From positions 868,001-932,000 of the forward strand of contig JASBNA010000008.1 in the NCBI GenBank assembly GCA_038087015.1: a DNA stretch of 64,000 nt, written 5' to 3'. Positions 1-11,519 of the stretch are shown here, one piece after another (positions within the stretch are counted from its first letter, which is position 1; the number at the start of each line of letters is the position of its first letter). This DNA is from Cerrena zonata. Its lineage: Eukaryota; Basidiomycota; Agaricomycetes; Polyporales; Cerrenaceae. The notes under the pieces were generated by a model that was not told where the DNA came from, ran no database searches, and was given only the letters and a program-made list of their open reading frames with translations. A program made the position numbers and the translations under genes.

Positions 1-981
1 AGGTGGTGGTTGAGAAAGAAGCACTGGCAGGACGGATACTCCCTCAGCCATCCCTCGGAATGTCGGCATCATCCGTCGATATCCGAAATTGGCATCTCCT
101 GTTGTTTACACACTGACAAACCGTCGATTACAGTAGGCTTATATCAACCGGTTACACAACAGATCCGCTGTGCGACTTTACATCTAGACATCACACCAAA
201 TACACAGCTGTGCAGCAACTTTTGCGATTTTTACAAGAATTGGGATCCGCAAGCCGCAGTGCTTCTCTCATGACAGTTCCGCTACGTTGATAGCACAAGA
301 CGCTCCCCCCGAAAGACACCGTTTGGACATTCTATTTCAGTGCCTAGTTTCTTTGTCAGGCCGAGGAGCTCCTGGCTTCGAGAGACCTCGAGACTCTTCT
401 ACGACCATGACCTCGGAGCCCGTAGTGGGACATAACCAATACCTTTCAGTGTTTTGTATCACACTTTCATATCATGATTTCCGGTGAGGCACACAACCAC
501 ATGAAAGACCCCGGTAAACGCGGGAGAATTGGTCACTGCCGCGGCAACCTGCGGACCCTTCTGGCCCTTCGGAATCACCCGAGTTCTTCCAGATTTGGAA
601 ACCTCTCAAGAACCTTCAAGAAAGCTAGTAGGCCGATCATCACGTCCTCGGATATATCATGGCGAACGAAGGTTTGAATAGAGTTTGGTACCACGAAGAC
701 TTTAGGCCGTAATTTTCTTAGCTTGACCTACGGTCTCAAGTCATACACTCTCCGAACCTTTTAGTAGGTCCCATGACCACACGAAACTTGAACGGCAAGG
801 TATTTCTCAAGAACGTCCTAAATTCTGACATCAAATCTCACGTTTCCCATGGACTTCCTATCACAGAAGTCAAAATAGGTGGAAAATGACCACATTAACG
901 GCCATTGAAGGGGTAGCATTACAGAGAGGTTGGTATGTACAGTCAGAAGAGTACAACATAAATATAACTTAGTACGACGAG
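1..981. other. No recognisable gene
   Basis: Short open frames occur on both strands but none has family motifs, consistent frame or splice-linked continuation. Base composition is mixed and no repeat or transposon end is evident. It holds the downstream flank of the broken GST gene. Confidence 0.5.
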
Positions 982-1900
982 CTATTCGACGTGAGAAAGC
1001 TGCATCACTCGTCTAGCAGATTCCCTTGCTCTCAAGCGGGAGACCCACCTACCGGTTCTCTGTCAGTGCATGTCAATCTATGCCCGTGAAGAGAACTTAC
1101 GACGAAACAGCCGGAAATTCGGCTGATATTTCCTCGAGACTCACAATAGCTCTCGTGATGGAATGATTCCACCTGTATAGCCAGCAGCATCAGTAAGTAT
1201 TGCGACTTGGCAAGAGTGTACAGCAGGACTCACACTATGAACGCCAGATCGGCAATTGTGCACTTACCGCCTACAAGCCATTCATTGTTGGCAAGCGCAC
1301 TCTGTAACTCGCTAAAAGCACGCCGTGCATGCGCATTGTATGCTCTAACATTGAAGCTCGGGTTAGAAACTGAATCAGAAATGGGCGTCATCAACGCTGG
1401 CATTTGGCTGTTCCACATTAAAGAATCAGCCAGTTCAGAAAAGCACTGCTCGACTACTACGATGTGATACTCACCGCTCACAGTTAGCTTGCCACAACAG
1501 CCAACGAAGCTGTGCCGACTTTTCCCTAGGCTCAGCCGTAGAGATCCTGTGATGAGGGTCGTAGTTTCTCTGTAAGATACAACAAGATGGTGTTCGCCTC
1601 CCTGATTGATGAAGAAAGGATTAAAACGTTAACGACTCCATAAATATGCTGACCTGGAGAGGCAAATAAATTTGCACATACCAGACTGGGCGATTGTTCT
1701 TTGAGTGATCAATCAAGACAGGCAATTGTTCGCGACTGAAGCCTTGCAGGGTCGCCTGTGAGTCGCTGGATAGGGCCTGGGCATCAGCCTCATCCCTATA
1801 AATGATATCGTACGAAAGATTGAGTTCCTCGAGGACCACTAGTAGTTTCCTAAGTAGCCGGGTCCGGAAGGATCGGAATATTAGAATTGCTGTGTTATAG
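982..1900 (-). pseudogene. Glutathione S-transferase, Ure2p-like, with a frameshift
   Basis: Reading right to left, exons rebuild a GST. The thioredoxin-fold part has LLVVLEELNLSYD and then LPVLIDHSKNNRPVW. An intron (GTATGT...CAG) splits the Trp codon and leads to EANTILLYLTEKLRP, matching the family's ES.AI..YL block. The helical C-terminal domain follows as REKSAQLRWLLWQANCER and WLVGGKCTIADLAFIV, and then WNHSITRAIVSLEEISAEFP after another intron. The last exon, WVSRLRARESARRVMQLS, stops at 982-984. Near 1531-1534 the frame slips by one base (in-frame TGA then TAG), and no GT...AG pair there can remove it. The N-terminal start is not resolvable; the strand just upstream of 1860 does not resemble the usual YTxxTPNG start. 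Family: cytosolic glutathione conjugation or peroxide detoxification. It is called a pseudogene because of the slip and the missing start; a sequencing error is the alternative. Confidence 0.7.
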
Positions 1901-3584
1901 TATATGAGACCGCATCTAGAGATATAACTGACAAACCAATAAGAGGACCAGGGCCAGTATGCCTTTCCTTGTCTGAATAAACTGTAAACTGTTTCCCATG
2001 ATAGAACATGCCGTTCCGAGACGTATTTCCGGCGGATACAATAGGAGCACTGGCGTTCATGGCACGAAAGGAATGGAGAATATGTCAAGCGGGCGAGAAA
2101 GGTCTTTGTGGTCTCAGTAAACTTGGCAAACCTAGTCACTCCTCCTGTGAGCTTTTATACCTTGTCTTGACATGAGCGCCCTTTGTTCTGAATCAGATTC
2201 TGAACCTAATAGCCCATGTCATCCAAATCTTGAATCGGGATGGGTATGTCGCGCTGGATCTCTTCGGTATACACATTGAAACCGCATGGTCGCCGAGACC
2301 CGGGTTAGAACAGGAAACCAATGACCCAAATAACAAAACGGTGAACCAAGGTGTTAAATCGAGCACACCGCTGTACTGCAAAAGCATTGCAAGCAACTTG
2401 TTGAGACTTGTAAGTCCGGGGAAAGCTTCTCAGCTGGGAGAGTAATCGCGGGAGCCCACTAGCTTGCTGTCGCAAGTACTGCGTCATTCACGGCCTTGCA
2501 CGGTGACCGTCGGAAGAGAAACACATCGTGGAGAAGGCCGAACGATCGAGATGGGTTGTCAAACTGGGAAGGTGAGAAGGTTCACCTTGCCACACACGAG
2601 CCCATAAAGTGATTCACGTGGAATCGACGCTGCTGAACAGAGCAAAAGCTGACCTGGTCGCTGGGGGGTCGACGTAGCCCTCACCTTCGGCCGTGCAAGA
2701 TTTGGAGTCATCCCGTCTTATTTTGAAAGGCGGGTTGGACGGTGGAATGGAGCGGTCTCGGTCATATTTTCCGATGAATTGCAAGTAAAGATATATTAGA
2801 CATCCTCCCGAGCCAGCTTTAAAGTCTTTGGATACCAACGTAAGTAAAAACCCACCTCCTAAGCGTCCCTCTTTCGAAATCTTGCGATCTTACTCATCCC
2901 TGCGGCCAGTGTTGAAGTGTTATCTATCCGCCTTTAGTTCACCGGTCTCTCGTGGCGTTACGGAAAACAGCCAAAAGCAAATGAGAGCTGCGGCCGTATT
3001 AGTGTTGACAGAGAATGGTGAACTCATCAAGAAAGAGATCGGATCATGACTGTGCTGTCCAAGAGTGCTGTATACTTCGAAGACCGCAGTGCGAATTTGA
3101 ATGACAGCTCCCGCTGCTTGGTGAGCGAAGAGTCGAGTCGAAAACAAATGAGAACTGGAAAGACTTGGTAAGCCAGAGTAAAAGAGCCGGCCTTTTTGAA
3201 TGGTGCAACTTTATTCCTGGCAACCAATCGTATCGCGCTCGGCTACTTATACCGGGTGTGTAATCCCCACACTAGGTCCGGGCATAACACTTTCGGTGAG
3301 ATAATACTTATCAAGTTGTAAGTTTCGATATGAGATTAGTACTATAACCCAATTTTAAACAATGTAGACATATGTAATTATGCGAGCATATGATAGATAG
3401 TATACAATAAGATGCATGCAATGAGTAGAACGGTTGAGAATGATGGCGCAGCCAGGTCAGGCTTCAACGACGTCCCCGGAGATGTATGTGGGCAGTAATT
3501 AGAGAAACCCATAGAGTAAAACTGTGCCAATAAAGTGTCCTATGTCGTAGACAACCATGATGCATATGTCATAAATGAAATGTT
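1901..3584. other. No recognisable gene
   Basis: Contains only short unsupported frames. One minus-strand frame continues from the GST region to about 2139 without family similarity. The part just right of 3420 is probably the 3' untranslated region of the orphan gene on the minus strand. Confidence 0.45.
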
Positions 3585-4412
3585 TCACCGAGCCTTCAGG
3601 TTTCGCAACTGCTTCTGCACCTCCCTGATATCTTTTCTGTTCCACGCACCCTGCCAGCCCTTGGTCCCAGTCATCCATATCTGAGACGTGCGCGCAAACA
3701 CATCTCGCCTTGCCGCGTGATCCACGGACATAGTGCGTGGCTTACAGATGGAGTGTTCTCCAGTGTAAGATCCCAATGGAGCTTGCTGTGAGAAGACAAG
3801 CTCGGGAGGCACGTTCTCCCCGAGTGTACGGGTAAGTTTCGCCATCCTCTTGCGGCGAACCTCTGAAGGAGTGGGAGTGATGGGCGTTGCAGGTGTGGGC
3901 GTCCGCATCCCGCCTTTCAATTCCGAGAACTTGATGGTTTTCGCAGAATCGGGTGACACGGGGTTGGAAGACGACACAGGTGTGTTAAGTCGTAAAACTA
4001 GGGGACGCGGTGCATCACCTGAGCGACGGGGGTTCGTGGAAAAGGATTTGGGAATGGGGAGAGTATCGACACTCGATCGGTGCTCCGCTACAGGTGGCAA
4101 GGACACTTGGGATGAGCTCGCAGACGAGCTTGAGGAATAAGGAGATATTTCCGGGAAAGCGTCGAAGATGGATCCGTGACGACGATGAGATTTGGTTTTC
4201 AGTGTTGCGGGTTTGGAGAGGCCCGTAGGGCGGAATGAGATGGGGATGGGGTTTGGTCTCTCGCCAACCTCTACGAGCTGTGGGGTAGCCCCAAGCATCG
4301 CGCCTAGTTTTCTGGTAGATTTCATCAAACGGGCACGTTGCTCGGAGTCGAGGTTGTTAACGGTAGGTGGAGGAGAAGTGTATAGGAGAGTAGATTGAGA
4401 GCGAGCGTTCAT
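3585..4412 (-). CDS. Orphan Ser/Thr/Pro-rich protein, family copy A
   Basis: A single uninterrupted 275-residue frame with an ATG at 4412. I do not recognise a named domain. The protein is mostly low complexity (poly-Ser near residue 95, TPTPATPITPTPSE near 170-185) with a few conserved islands: RLMKSTRKLGAMLGATPQL (about 28-47), RPLVLRLN (about 136-143), RRKRMAKLTRTLGENVPPEL (about 187-206), TMSVDHAARR (about 228) and a C-terminal NRKDIREVQKQLRNLKAR. The same islands in the same order occur in the 306-residue gene at 48651-49571, so the two are paralogs. No signal peptide or membrane segment is present; basic patches plus many SP/TP sites suggest a nuclear or cytosolic phosphoprotein, which is inference. 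The conserved C-terminal helix looks like a binding motif. Homologous hypothetical proteins are, as I recall, common in Agaricomycetes; function unknown. Confidence 0.85.
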   Translation of the reverse strand: MNARSQSTLLYTSPPPTVNNLDSEQRARLMKSTRKLGAMLGATPQLVEVGERPNPIPISFRPTGLSKPATLKTKSHRRHGSIFDAFPEISPYSSSSSASSSQVSLPPVAEHRSSVDTLPIPKSFSTNPRRSGDAPRPLVLRLNTPVSSSNPVSPDSAKTIKFSELKGGMRTPTPATPITPTPSEVRRKRMAKLTRTLGENVPPELVFSQQAPLGSYTGEHSICKPRTMSVDHAARRDVFARTSQIWMTGTKGWQGAWNRKDIREVQKQLRNLKAR

Positions 4413-5298
4413 TTTAGTAGATCGTAGAGTAGCGTCGGGGTATAGAGGAGATGATACAAGACTAGATGATACAGGGGAACGAGATTCAAAGAGTTATGTA
4501 CACAGTACAAGTCAACGAGGCGAGCCTGGAGTGGGCAATCCGGAGGGGGGCATACATATAGTGTGAAGAACAAAAGAGACTAGCGGTGATAGCATGTCAG
4601 TCAACTGTGGGACCGACGGCAGTTGCTAGACAATTGACTGCAGAAGCCCCGAAGAATACGAACCTAACCTGTCAAAGCAGTATCCACACTATTGTATCGT
4701 GCACGGCCTCGAATGGAAACAATGGCCGCCATTTACCCATTCAAGACAATGCGGTCTTCATGCGGTGTTTCTCGAACGCGTTAATGAAGGCGACCGAGAC
4801 AACAAGGTATCAAGTCAGACCATAGTATAGGAAAATCACGACCTTGTCAATTGTTCTTAGACTTCCGAAGGCCTTCTTTGATGTTTTGTACTGTATCAGA
4901 GGAGTGAAAGGGTAAAAGAACGTAAATAGGCAAATAATGATTGAGCGCTAAACGATGCGTTAATTTGCCAGCGACCAAATAAACACACACACGAACAACA
5001 AGCAACACCAAATAGATGCCTCTTTTGGTGAAGTCTCCATCATATGGCACTCTGTTCTCTCAATACTGCACGAAGGCACCAAAAGATCGATGATATATCA
5101 ATTCAATACTGAAACACCAGAAGTGACTACCGCTAACTACTCTTCATTTCCAACTGACTACAGAACTGATCTCATTACGGATTCGGACTCAAAGTTCCAA
5201 GCCTTTGAACGTTTAAGGAACCAAGATGGTATTTCCAGGGATAAGGAACCTATTTAAACAAGGGACGTAAGTATTTGCTATGTAGCAAACCAATTGAC
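4413..5298. other. Intergenic, no gene seen
   Basis: Promoter side of the orphan gene on the right of 4412 and 3' flank of the secreted-protein gene. The frames present are short and unsupported. Confidence 0.5.
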
Positions 5299-6069
5299 TT
5301 ATACTGACTCGAAGAACCACAAGAAGTTACTTGCAATGCAACCGCCTTGTCCTCCGCCGTCGACAACAACACAGTTGGTGTAAGTTACTGCGGCCAGTTG
5401 ACCCTAGATATTATACTGTGAGATCAGGTATAGAAAATAAGGATATATTCACGTACAAAGTTCTCGAAGCAATACTCAAGCTCCGCAGTGGACTCGTTGA
5501 TCCAAACTGCCTCACAACTTCCCACCGTTGCAGAGACACCTTGACCACTTGGAACGAAGAAGGAACCAGCTTGAAGGCATGGAAAGTTAGCAAGCCAATT
5601 TCAACCCTGTGTACCAGCTCTGCTACTCACGGACTGTGTCGAATTCGCTATCGATCGCATTGCAGTCCGCTTGAGCGGGAGCGGTGGCACGACTACCTGT
5701 ACAGAAGCCCTCGTTACACAGGACTGCACACTGACAGGCAGCATCAGCAGCACCGCCTGCGCAGTTCTGGAACTGACGAGCAACATTAGTCAATGATGAA
5801 GAAACGTCGGCACGCTTCGTGGTTCCGGGTAAGGCAGCCTTGAGGTCGATGGGTGTGTGGTCGACACATTCGAAGGTCGTAACGTTGACCTTTCCGACCA
5901 TCTTGGTTTCAACTGTGCGACGGTTGGGGCAACGAGCAGCAGCTATGAAAGGTATGTTAGAACCCATGTATGATGTATGACGATCTTATCACCGACTTCT
6001 ACTTATGGCGCCACCATAGACAGCGACGACGAAGGTCAATGCGATGAAGAGGAGCTTTGCTGAGTGCAT
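5299..6069 (-). CDS. Small secreted cysteine-containing protein
   Basis: Four exons rebuild a protein of about 200 residues. The ATG at 6067-6069 opens a signal peptide, MHSAKLLFIALTFVVAVYGG. Intron 1 (GTAGAA...CATAG) joins to AARCPNRRTVETKMVGKVN. Exon 2 carries CAGGAADAACQCAVLCNEGF, a dense cysteine cluster, and ends at GTCC|GTGAGT. Exon 3 gives FFVPSGQGVSATVGSCEAVW and ends at CFENF|GTACGT. Exon 4 gives QLAAVTYTNCVVVDGGGQGG and stops TAA at 5299-5301. At least ten cysteines in a small exported protein suggest disulfide stabilisation. I recognise no family; it could be an effector-like or cell-wall protein. Splice sites are consistent in phase, which supports a working gene. No enzyme motif is visible. 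Confidence 0.7.
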
Positions 6070-7703
6070 ATTGCTTTCGAGTTTCTGTGAAGTCTTTTCA
6101 GACTGCAGAAAACTCCTAGCGTCCTCATCCCTTTTATACCTCTCTGAGCTGCTCTTCCGGTCCTGATTCTGACAATCCTGGATGCAAACATTGTCGACTT
6201 TTCAGTTCCAACTTCCTCAGTGCGAGTCGAGGCCATCTTACCCCTCGATGTAAGTTTTTTCCGGTTCGATAAAGGCACCGCAGAGCAAACATGCTTACCA
6301 ACGTGACTTCGGAGTTGGGACTCATCTCCTTGCCTGACAGGATGCTTCCTGTCAGTCGGGTCGCATATTGACATATGCACATGTCCTTGTGAGAGTCCCC
6401 TACTCGTACTATAGGCTGATCTCCCAATCGGGTGAGCAGGTTTAGAATAGTACTTGACTTTTTCTACGTCCGGATGCAGATGTAGTCTAAGAGCACAGAA
6501 GTTTAATCTTATTCAATTCAGGTGATTACTCACTGTTGCGACGATACTTACCACTCTTAGTCAAACAGACTTCAGAAGTATTCTTAAGGAATATCACTTT
6601 GGATAGAAGATGCCACTCGGTTCAGCTATACACCTGTGCCTTTGCCTTTACTCGGCATCTGGGAAACAAGAGCAAGAAAAACACAAAGACTAGGCTTGCC
6701 TATGGCAACGAGTTCAGGACAAGGGACAGGCTCTCTGCGTCTCATGAGTGACTGTGACTGAGTTGACATCCGGCGACCGGCTGCAATTTCAAAATAGTAC
6801 AACAACGCAACTGACCAGAGGCTGATAGGAGGGGAAAGACTGCAGTAACGATTATGGCCCTTTCCTATGCATGTTGTTATCCTTGCTCTTTGACACAACC
6901 TCGGAGCTGCGTGTCTGATTTTTGGTTTCGCATTTTACTTTCTGCTCCTTACATAACCTTCAAACCTTGCGATATTGATGATTTCCACAGATCAAAAATA
7001 GACGGTGCTTCGCTCCGATCGCAGAACGGATAGAATCGATTCCCTATGGTCTGCTGTTCTCTGATCAACTGTGGATGTGCGGTGTAGTAGGCAAATGACT
7101 AGGGAGTCGATCTAGTCGGATCAAGAACAAACAGTGTTGTTGGTCATACGTCAAGTGTGCTTCAATGCAGAATTGTATATTCCATGTATAACAGCGAGTG
7201 GGTACGAAGAACGGTGATTATCTAAGGGCAACTAGAGTAGGGTCCGGATGTCGCCTACTAATGCTCCTCAATTAGCCCCACGTGAGGGACCCGTGAATTG
7301 AGAAAAACGGAAAATTATGTTCTTCTGGACAGAGCTAAGAGATTTCCTATTCGGGGTATAAACCTACCCAATTTGGACAGAACGTCAGCCGATGGCGTAG
7401 TGGATGCATACAGAAACTAGCAACCCCAGGCAATAGTTATAATTCGAAGAGGCTATATTACAACATAACTTAGATAAACAGGATATTCAGTGTCCCATTC
7501 CCCAACCCGTAAATCCAATACGCGAACACGTATATAAAATATGTACTTTAAGTTCAAACGAGAGACCGTGGTATTAGAGGATGTGAAACTAAAAGTATAC
7601 AGAACAGAAAACCGAAAGATAAAAAAGTTCGCGCCCTGAGCCTAAACAGTTCGTGTGTGATCGTGTGGGTATGATATCGATATCGACTCCATTCGAGTCA
7701 GGC
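6070..7703. other. Intergenic, no gene seen
   Basis: About 1.6 kb with only short frames on both strands and no conserved motif. The left end is the promoter of the secreted-protein gene; the right end is the 3' flank of the GMC oxidoreductase gene. Confidence 0.5.
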
Positions 7704-10018
7704 TTACAAGCCGTAGGCGGTCTTGATAAGATCCGCAGCGCGTTCGGCGACGATGTATACTGCAGCTTGGATGTGACATTCAGGGATAGTAGGCTGTTCA
7801 GGAGGAGAATTATTGGTTTTCCTGGTTAAGGATTGTTATATGAACGTACGAAGACGGAGGCATCAACAACTCTGAGGAACTGTGCACCCTTCACTCTCAG
7901 TTGAGAGTCAACGACACCACTCTTGGAGGACGCAGAAGACATGCGAGCCGTTCCGGCGGGGTGGTTCACGGTGACAGCGTTATTGCGAGCGAAAGTGGCC
8001 TTGTCAGCGTCGGTTTTAGCATTAGCAAGGTCTCCGAAAGCGACTGGCTTGAAGTCTTGTTGCCAAGGAGCAGCAGCAAGGAATGTTTGAGCATCTTTCA
8101 TAGCTTGAACCATTGCTAGGATATCGAAGTTGGTAGTAAGGACGGCAGGGTTGATCAAAGGTTTAGCGAAAGGATCAGTAGAGGCGAGAGTAACGGAACC
8201 ACCTGGTAAAATGAGCCAGTTAGCGATATCAAAAGTACGAGCTGTATCAAGAAACTCACGAGAAGTAGGCGAAACAACAGCTGTGAGGACAGTGAGGTAG
8301 TTTCCTGTAGCTGGTTGAGTAAGTTCGCCGAATGGGGCGAAGCCATCCTAAAGTAAAAGAGCCTCCGATTATTACCTTGCCATTTAAACGTGAAGTGAAA
8401 GTACTTACGACAAAGATGAGCTCAGTGTGGGCTGACTTGGATCCGGCGGCAGGGTCAGCAATACCAGCAAGAGCAGAAGAGCCGGCTGGCAATCTCTGGT
8501 AGCCTTGGGTGTTAGCTGGGCTGTCGACGAACAGGCCTTGGCGGCTGCTCTGCCATTGTCCCAATGTGCTACCAAGGAGGCTGTTATCCCTCAAAACATC
8601 ATCCCATGTTCCATTAGAGGAGACCTGGAAATAGTTGGCCACCATGGGATGGTCCACGAGGCCAGTACCAACGTCGGCAATATCGAGGAGAGGAGTAATT
8701 CCCAACGATTTAAGAGATGCAGAGGGGCCGATACCAGAGAGTTGAAGGATTTGAGGGGTACCGATAACACCTGCGGAAAGGATGGTTTCCTTGAGAGCCA
8801 TCACTTGGGAGCGATTGTTCTCTATAATATTATGGTTAAGCAAAGACGAGACGGTGACTAAGATTAGACATACTGTCTGCTGTTGAGCCAAGTTCGACGA
8901 TGTTGAAGATTGGACCCAGTTTCGAAGTACCGGATTGAACGAGTTTTGTGACCTGAGTGTTAATGAGGACGTCTAAGTTGGAACGAGATATAACAGGCTG
9001 GAGATATGCGGTGTTTGCGTCGCTACGTTCACCACCTCCGACAGTGGATTGCATGAAGCCTATATAGCGAAAACGGCTCTTAGAACGAGCATGAATAAAA
9101 TATCACAGACAAAACATACCGACACCGGTGAAATCACCAGAGTTGAAGTCTACATTGTACTTGAAACGTCCGCCTAGCTGTTTGCTAGTTTGTACGACAA
9201 GTGTATCAATGGGAAGGCTGAATCCGGGTACGCTAACTTCGACCGGACCGGAACCGTGTACCGAGGGGTCAACCTGGCCTGTGGTGTCACGACCATCTGC
9301 AGGTGCTACTAGACTTGAACTCTATGTGTGTCGTTAGTAAAGCGTGTAATATGTGCATACGATTGGGTACACTGTACAGACATACCTTCAAGTAATACTG
9401 CTTGACGTTGTTCCAGCACCACGCCGAGTCGCCAGTGATACTGGCCCAGCTATTCCAGATATCATCGGACCCACGATTGTACGTGAGTAAATCTAACATT
9501 CATATCAGTATCCATATGACGAATGTCCAAAGTTCATTGCTTACTGATGGCACTGCTACCACCCAAACCAAGTCCTCGTGCGTAAGGGATGGTACGACCG
9601 TTGAGACCGGACTGAGCAGTAGATGTGAAAGCCCAATCCACAGCGGTACCAGGAAGCGTCGAACCCAAGAAGGGAACTTGAACGCTAAGGTTATCCTTAG
9701 TGCTAGGGAGACGTTAGACGTAGAAGTCAGGTAACAATATCACAAGCTTACTCTGCTCCAGCTTCAATTACTAGGACGGAAACTTTGGAGTTCTCTGTAA
9801 GGCGATTCGCAAGAACGCTGCCAGCAGTTCCTCCTGAAGGAATAAGAGCGACCGTTAGAAGGGTATTTAGGATACAAACGTATTCCCTCACCTCCAATAA
9901 TTATAATGTCATATTGTCTCTTAGTCAGCTGCGTATGTGAAGTATAAACTGTTGCGGAAACAAGATTGGGAAGAAAAGCGAGATGCACGAAGGGAATGAC
10001 GAGAAGTTGAAATTTCAT
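7704..10018 (-). CDS. Secreted GMC oxidoreductase (AA3, aryl-alcohol/glucose oxidase type)
   Basis: The ATG at 10016-10018 starts a signal peptide, MKFQLLVIPFVHLAFLPN. The FAD-binding site is split by intron 1: DIIIIGG joins to GTAGSVLANRLTENSKVSVL and ends VIEAGAE. Further exons give GLGLGGSSAI-type sequence, YNRGSDDIWNSWASITGD, and the family signature AGVIGTPQILQLSGIGPSA. Then come DHPMVANYFQVSSNGTWDD, RGSVTLASTDPFAKPLINPA, and the catalytic-loop VNHPAGTARMSS. The last exon is PTIPECHIQAAVYIVAERAA, stop at 7704-7706. The two active-site histidine positions (NHPAGT and ECHIQA) are both kept. About ten exons, all in phase. Family role: flavin-dependent oxidation of alcohols or sugars outside the cell with H2O2 release, supplying peroxidases in wood or litter decay. 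The precise substrate cannot be told from sequence. Confidence 0.92.
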
Positions 10019-11519
10019 GGTGAAAAGGTGAGGGAGTGCACCGCTCCAACACATGCAGAAAGTTGAAGTTAAGAGGAACTCGCACGAGCTCAGGCACATT
10101 CAGATCAAGCTGTTCAATTCATTCAGGGACACCGAGAAAGACCATCCATCATATTTCTTATAGCCTATGGACGTCAAAAAATCGATGTATCAGACCGGTT
10201 GAAGCAAAGGTCAGGCCAAAGTACCTTCGTGGCGCCGATAGTCGAACGGCACGTTCTGGCACCCCACCAGGGACATGCTTGGTCAACGCGCAGCCGATGT
10301 ATCCGCACAGTGAGCAATGATGGTGGACATCGCACCCGGGGCGCTCAATTCGGTTTGAAACAAACTGCCGCCACCGAATGTCGTAGTACGCTCCATTAGG
10401 AAGGAGCTCAAGAACGCTCCCAGAATCGGGCCCGAGTTTCTGCCCAGGCTTGCAATCCCATATGGTTGTCGTTACTTCATCCCAACAAACGCAGACATAC
10501 GTGTGAGCAGATCTTGTAGAAGAAGCCTATCGCGCTGATGCGGAAGAAACGGTTACTAGGTCACTAGTGATTAAAACCCAAGTTCTTGCGCTGACAGTGT
10601 CAGTAGCAACGCATGTCATCGATATTACAGCGGTAACTCCTACTCAATATGTCGGATCCCACTCTCCGATATCCTCAATGTGAACCACGACATCTTATCG
10701 AGAAGCGATATACCAGCCTGATTTCTTGCACCTGACATGCTTCCACGGATCCACAGAGTGCCATAGATGTGCATGATGCCGACGGGGTTGAAACATTTGA
10801 CTGATATATCATTGGACTACGTTTGAGGTACCTTATGCATGTCGATTTATCACGACACATCGTACCTGACCTTAGATTATTTTCGCTCCGAACGATATGA
10901 GCGCCAAGAGACTGAGTAGTTTTGGTGGCGATATGAAATACCAGTCCTATAAAGGACTTGTCTGACACGGACGACGTTGTGGCAACAAGTAGAGTGTTCA
11001 TTGAACTTACTGCGGTTCTCCCGATGTCGAATTATATGCCAGGCAACCGGAAGTTGCTGACCGGTCTGCCCACATACGCGTGACATCAACCGGGCAGGTG
11101 TCTGCTGAGTCAATTTCAATAGTCGGAGCTCCGAAACGACATCAAGCAAAGCCTTATCGGGTTTCGGGTACTGACCACTATATTGAAACACCATGAAGGT
11201 GAACGAAACAGATGTATGCATGGTCAAACGAAGTGTCACATTAACATAAACACGGGGTATGGACAATACAACGACTCAAACGAAGGGAATGAGATAGGGA
11301 ATGTAGTAGAACCGGAGGCACTACTCGCGTTCTATAGAATAAAAATAAGTAAATAAAACGACGGTCTGTCCGAATGGCGCGACCCTCACATAAGTTCACA
11401 CAAATAACACTTTTGATACAGTTTCCGGGGAATAGAGCAATATGACGAAGAGTGAAAACCAAAAAGGCGAAGAGAAAATGCGTGAATAGTCGTTGTTGTA
11501 CAAATGTCCCCTAGTCCGT
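10019..11519. other. Intergenic, no gene seen
   Basis: About 1.5 kb between two minus-strand genes. Frames on both strands lack motifs and splice continuity. The left part is the GMC gene promoter; the part near 11.3-11.5 kb is the 3' flank of the DUF6534 gene. Confidence 0.5.
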
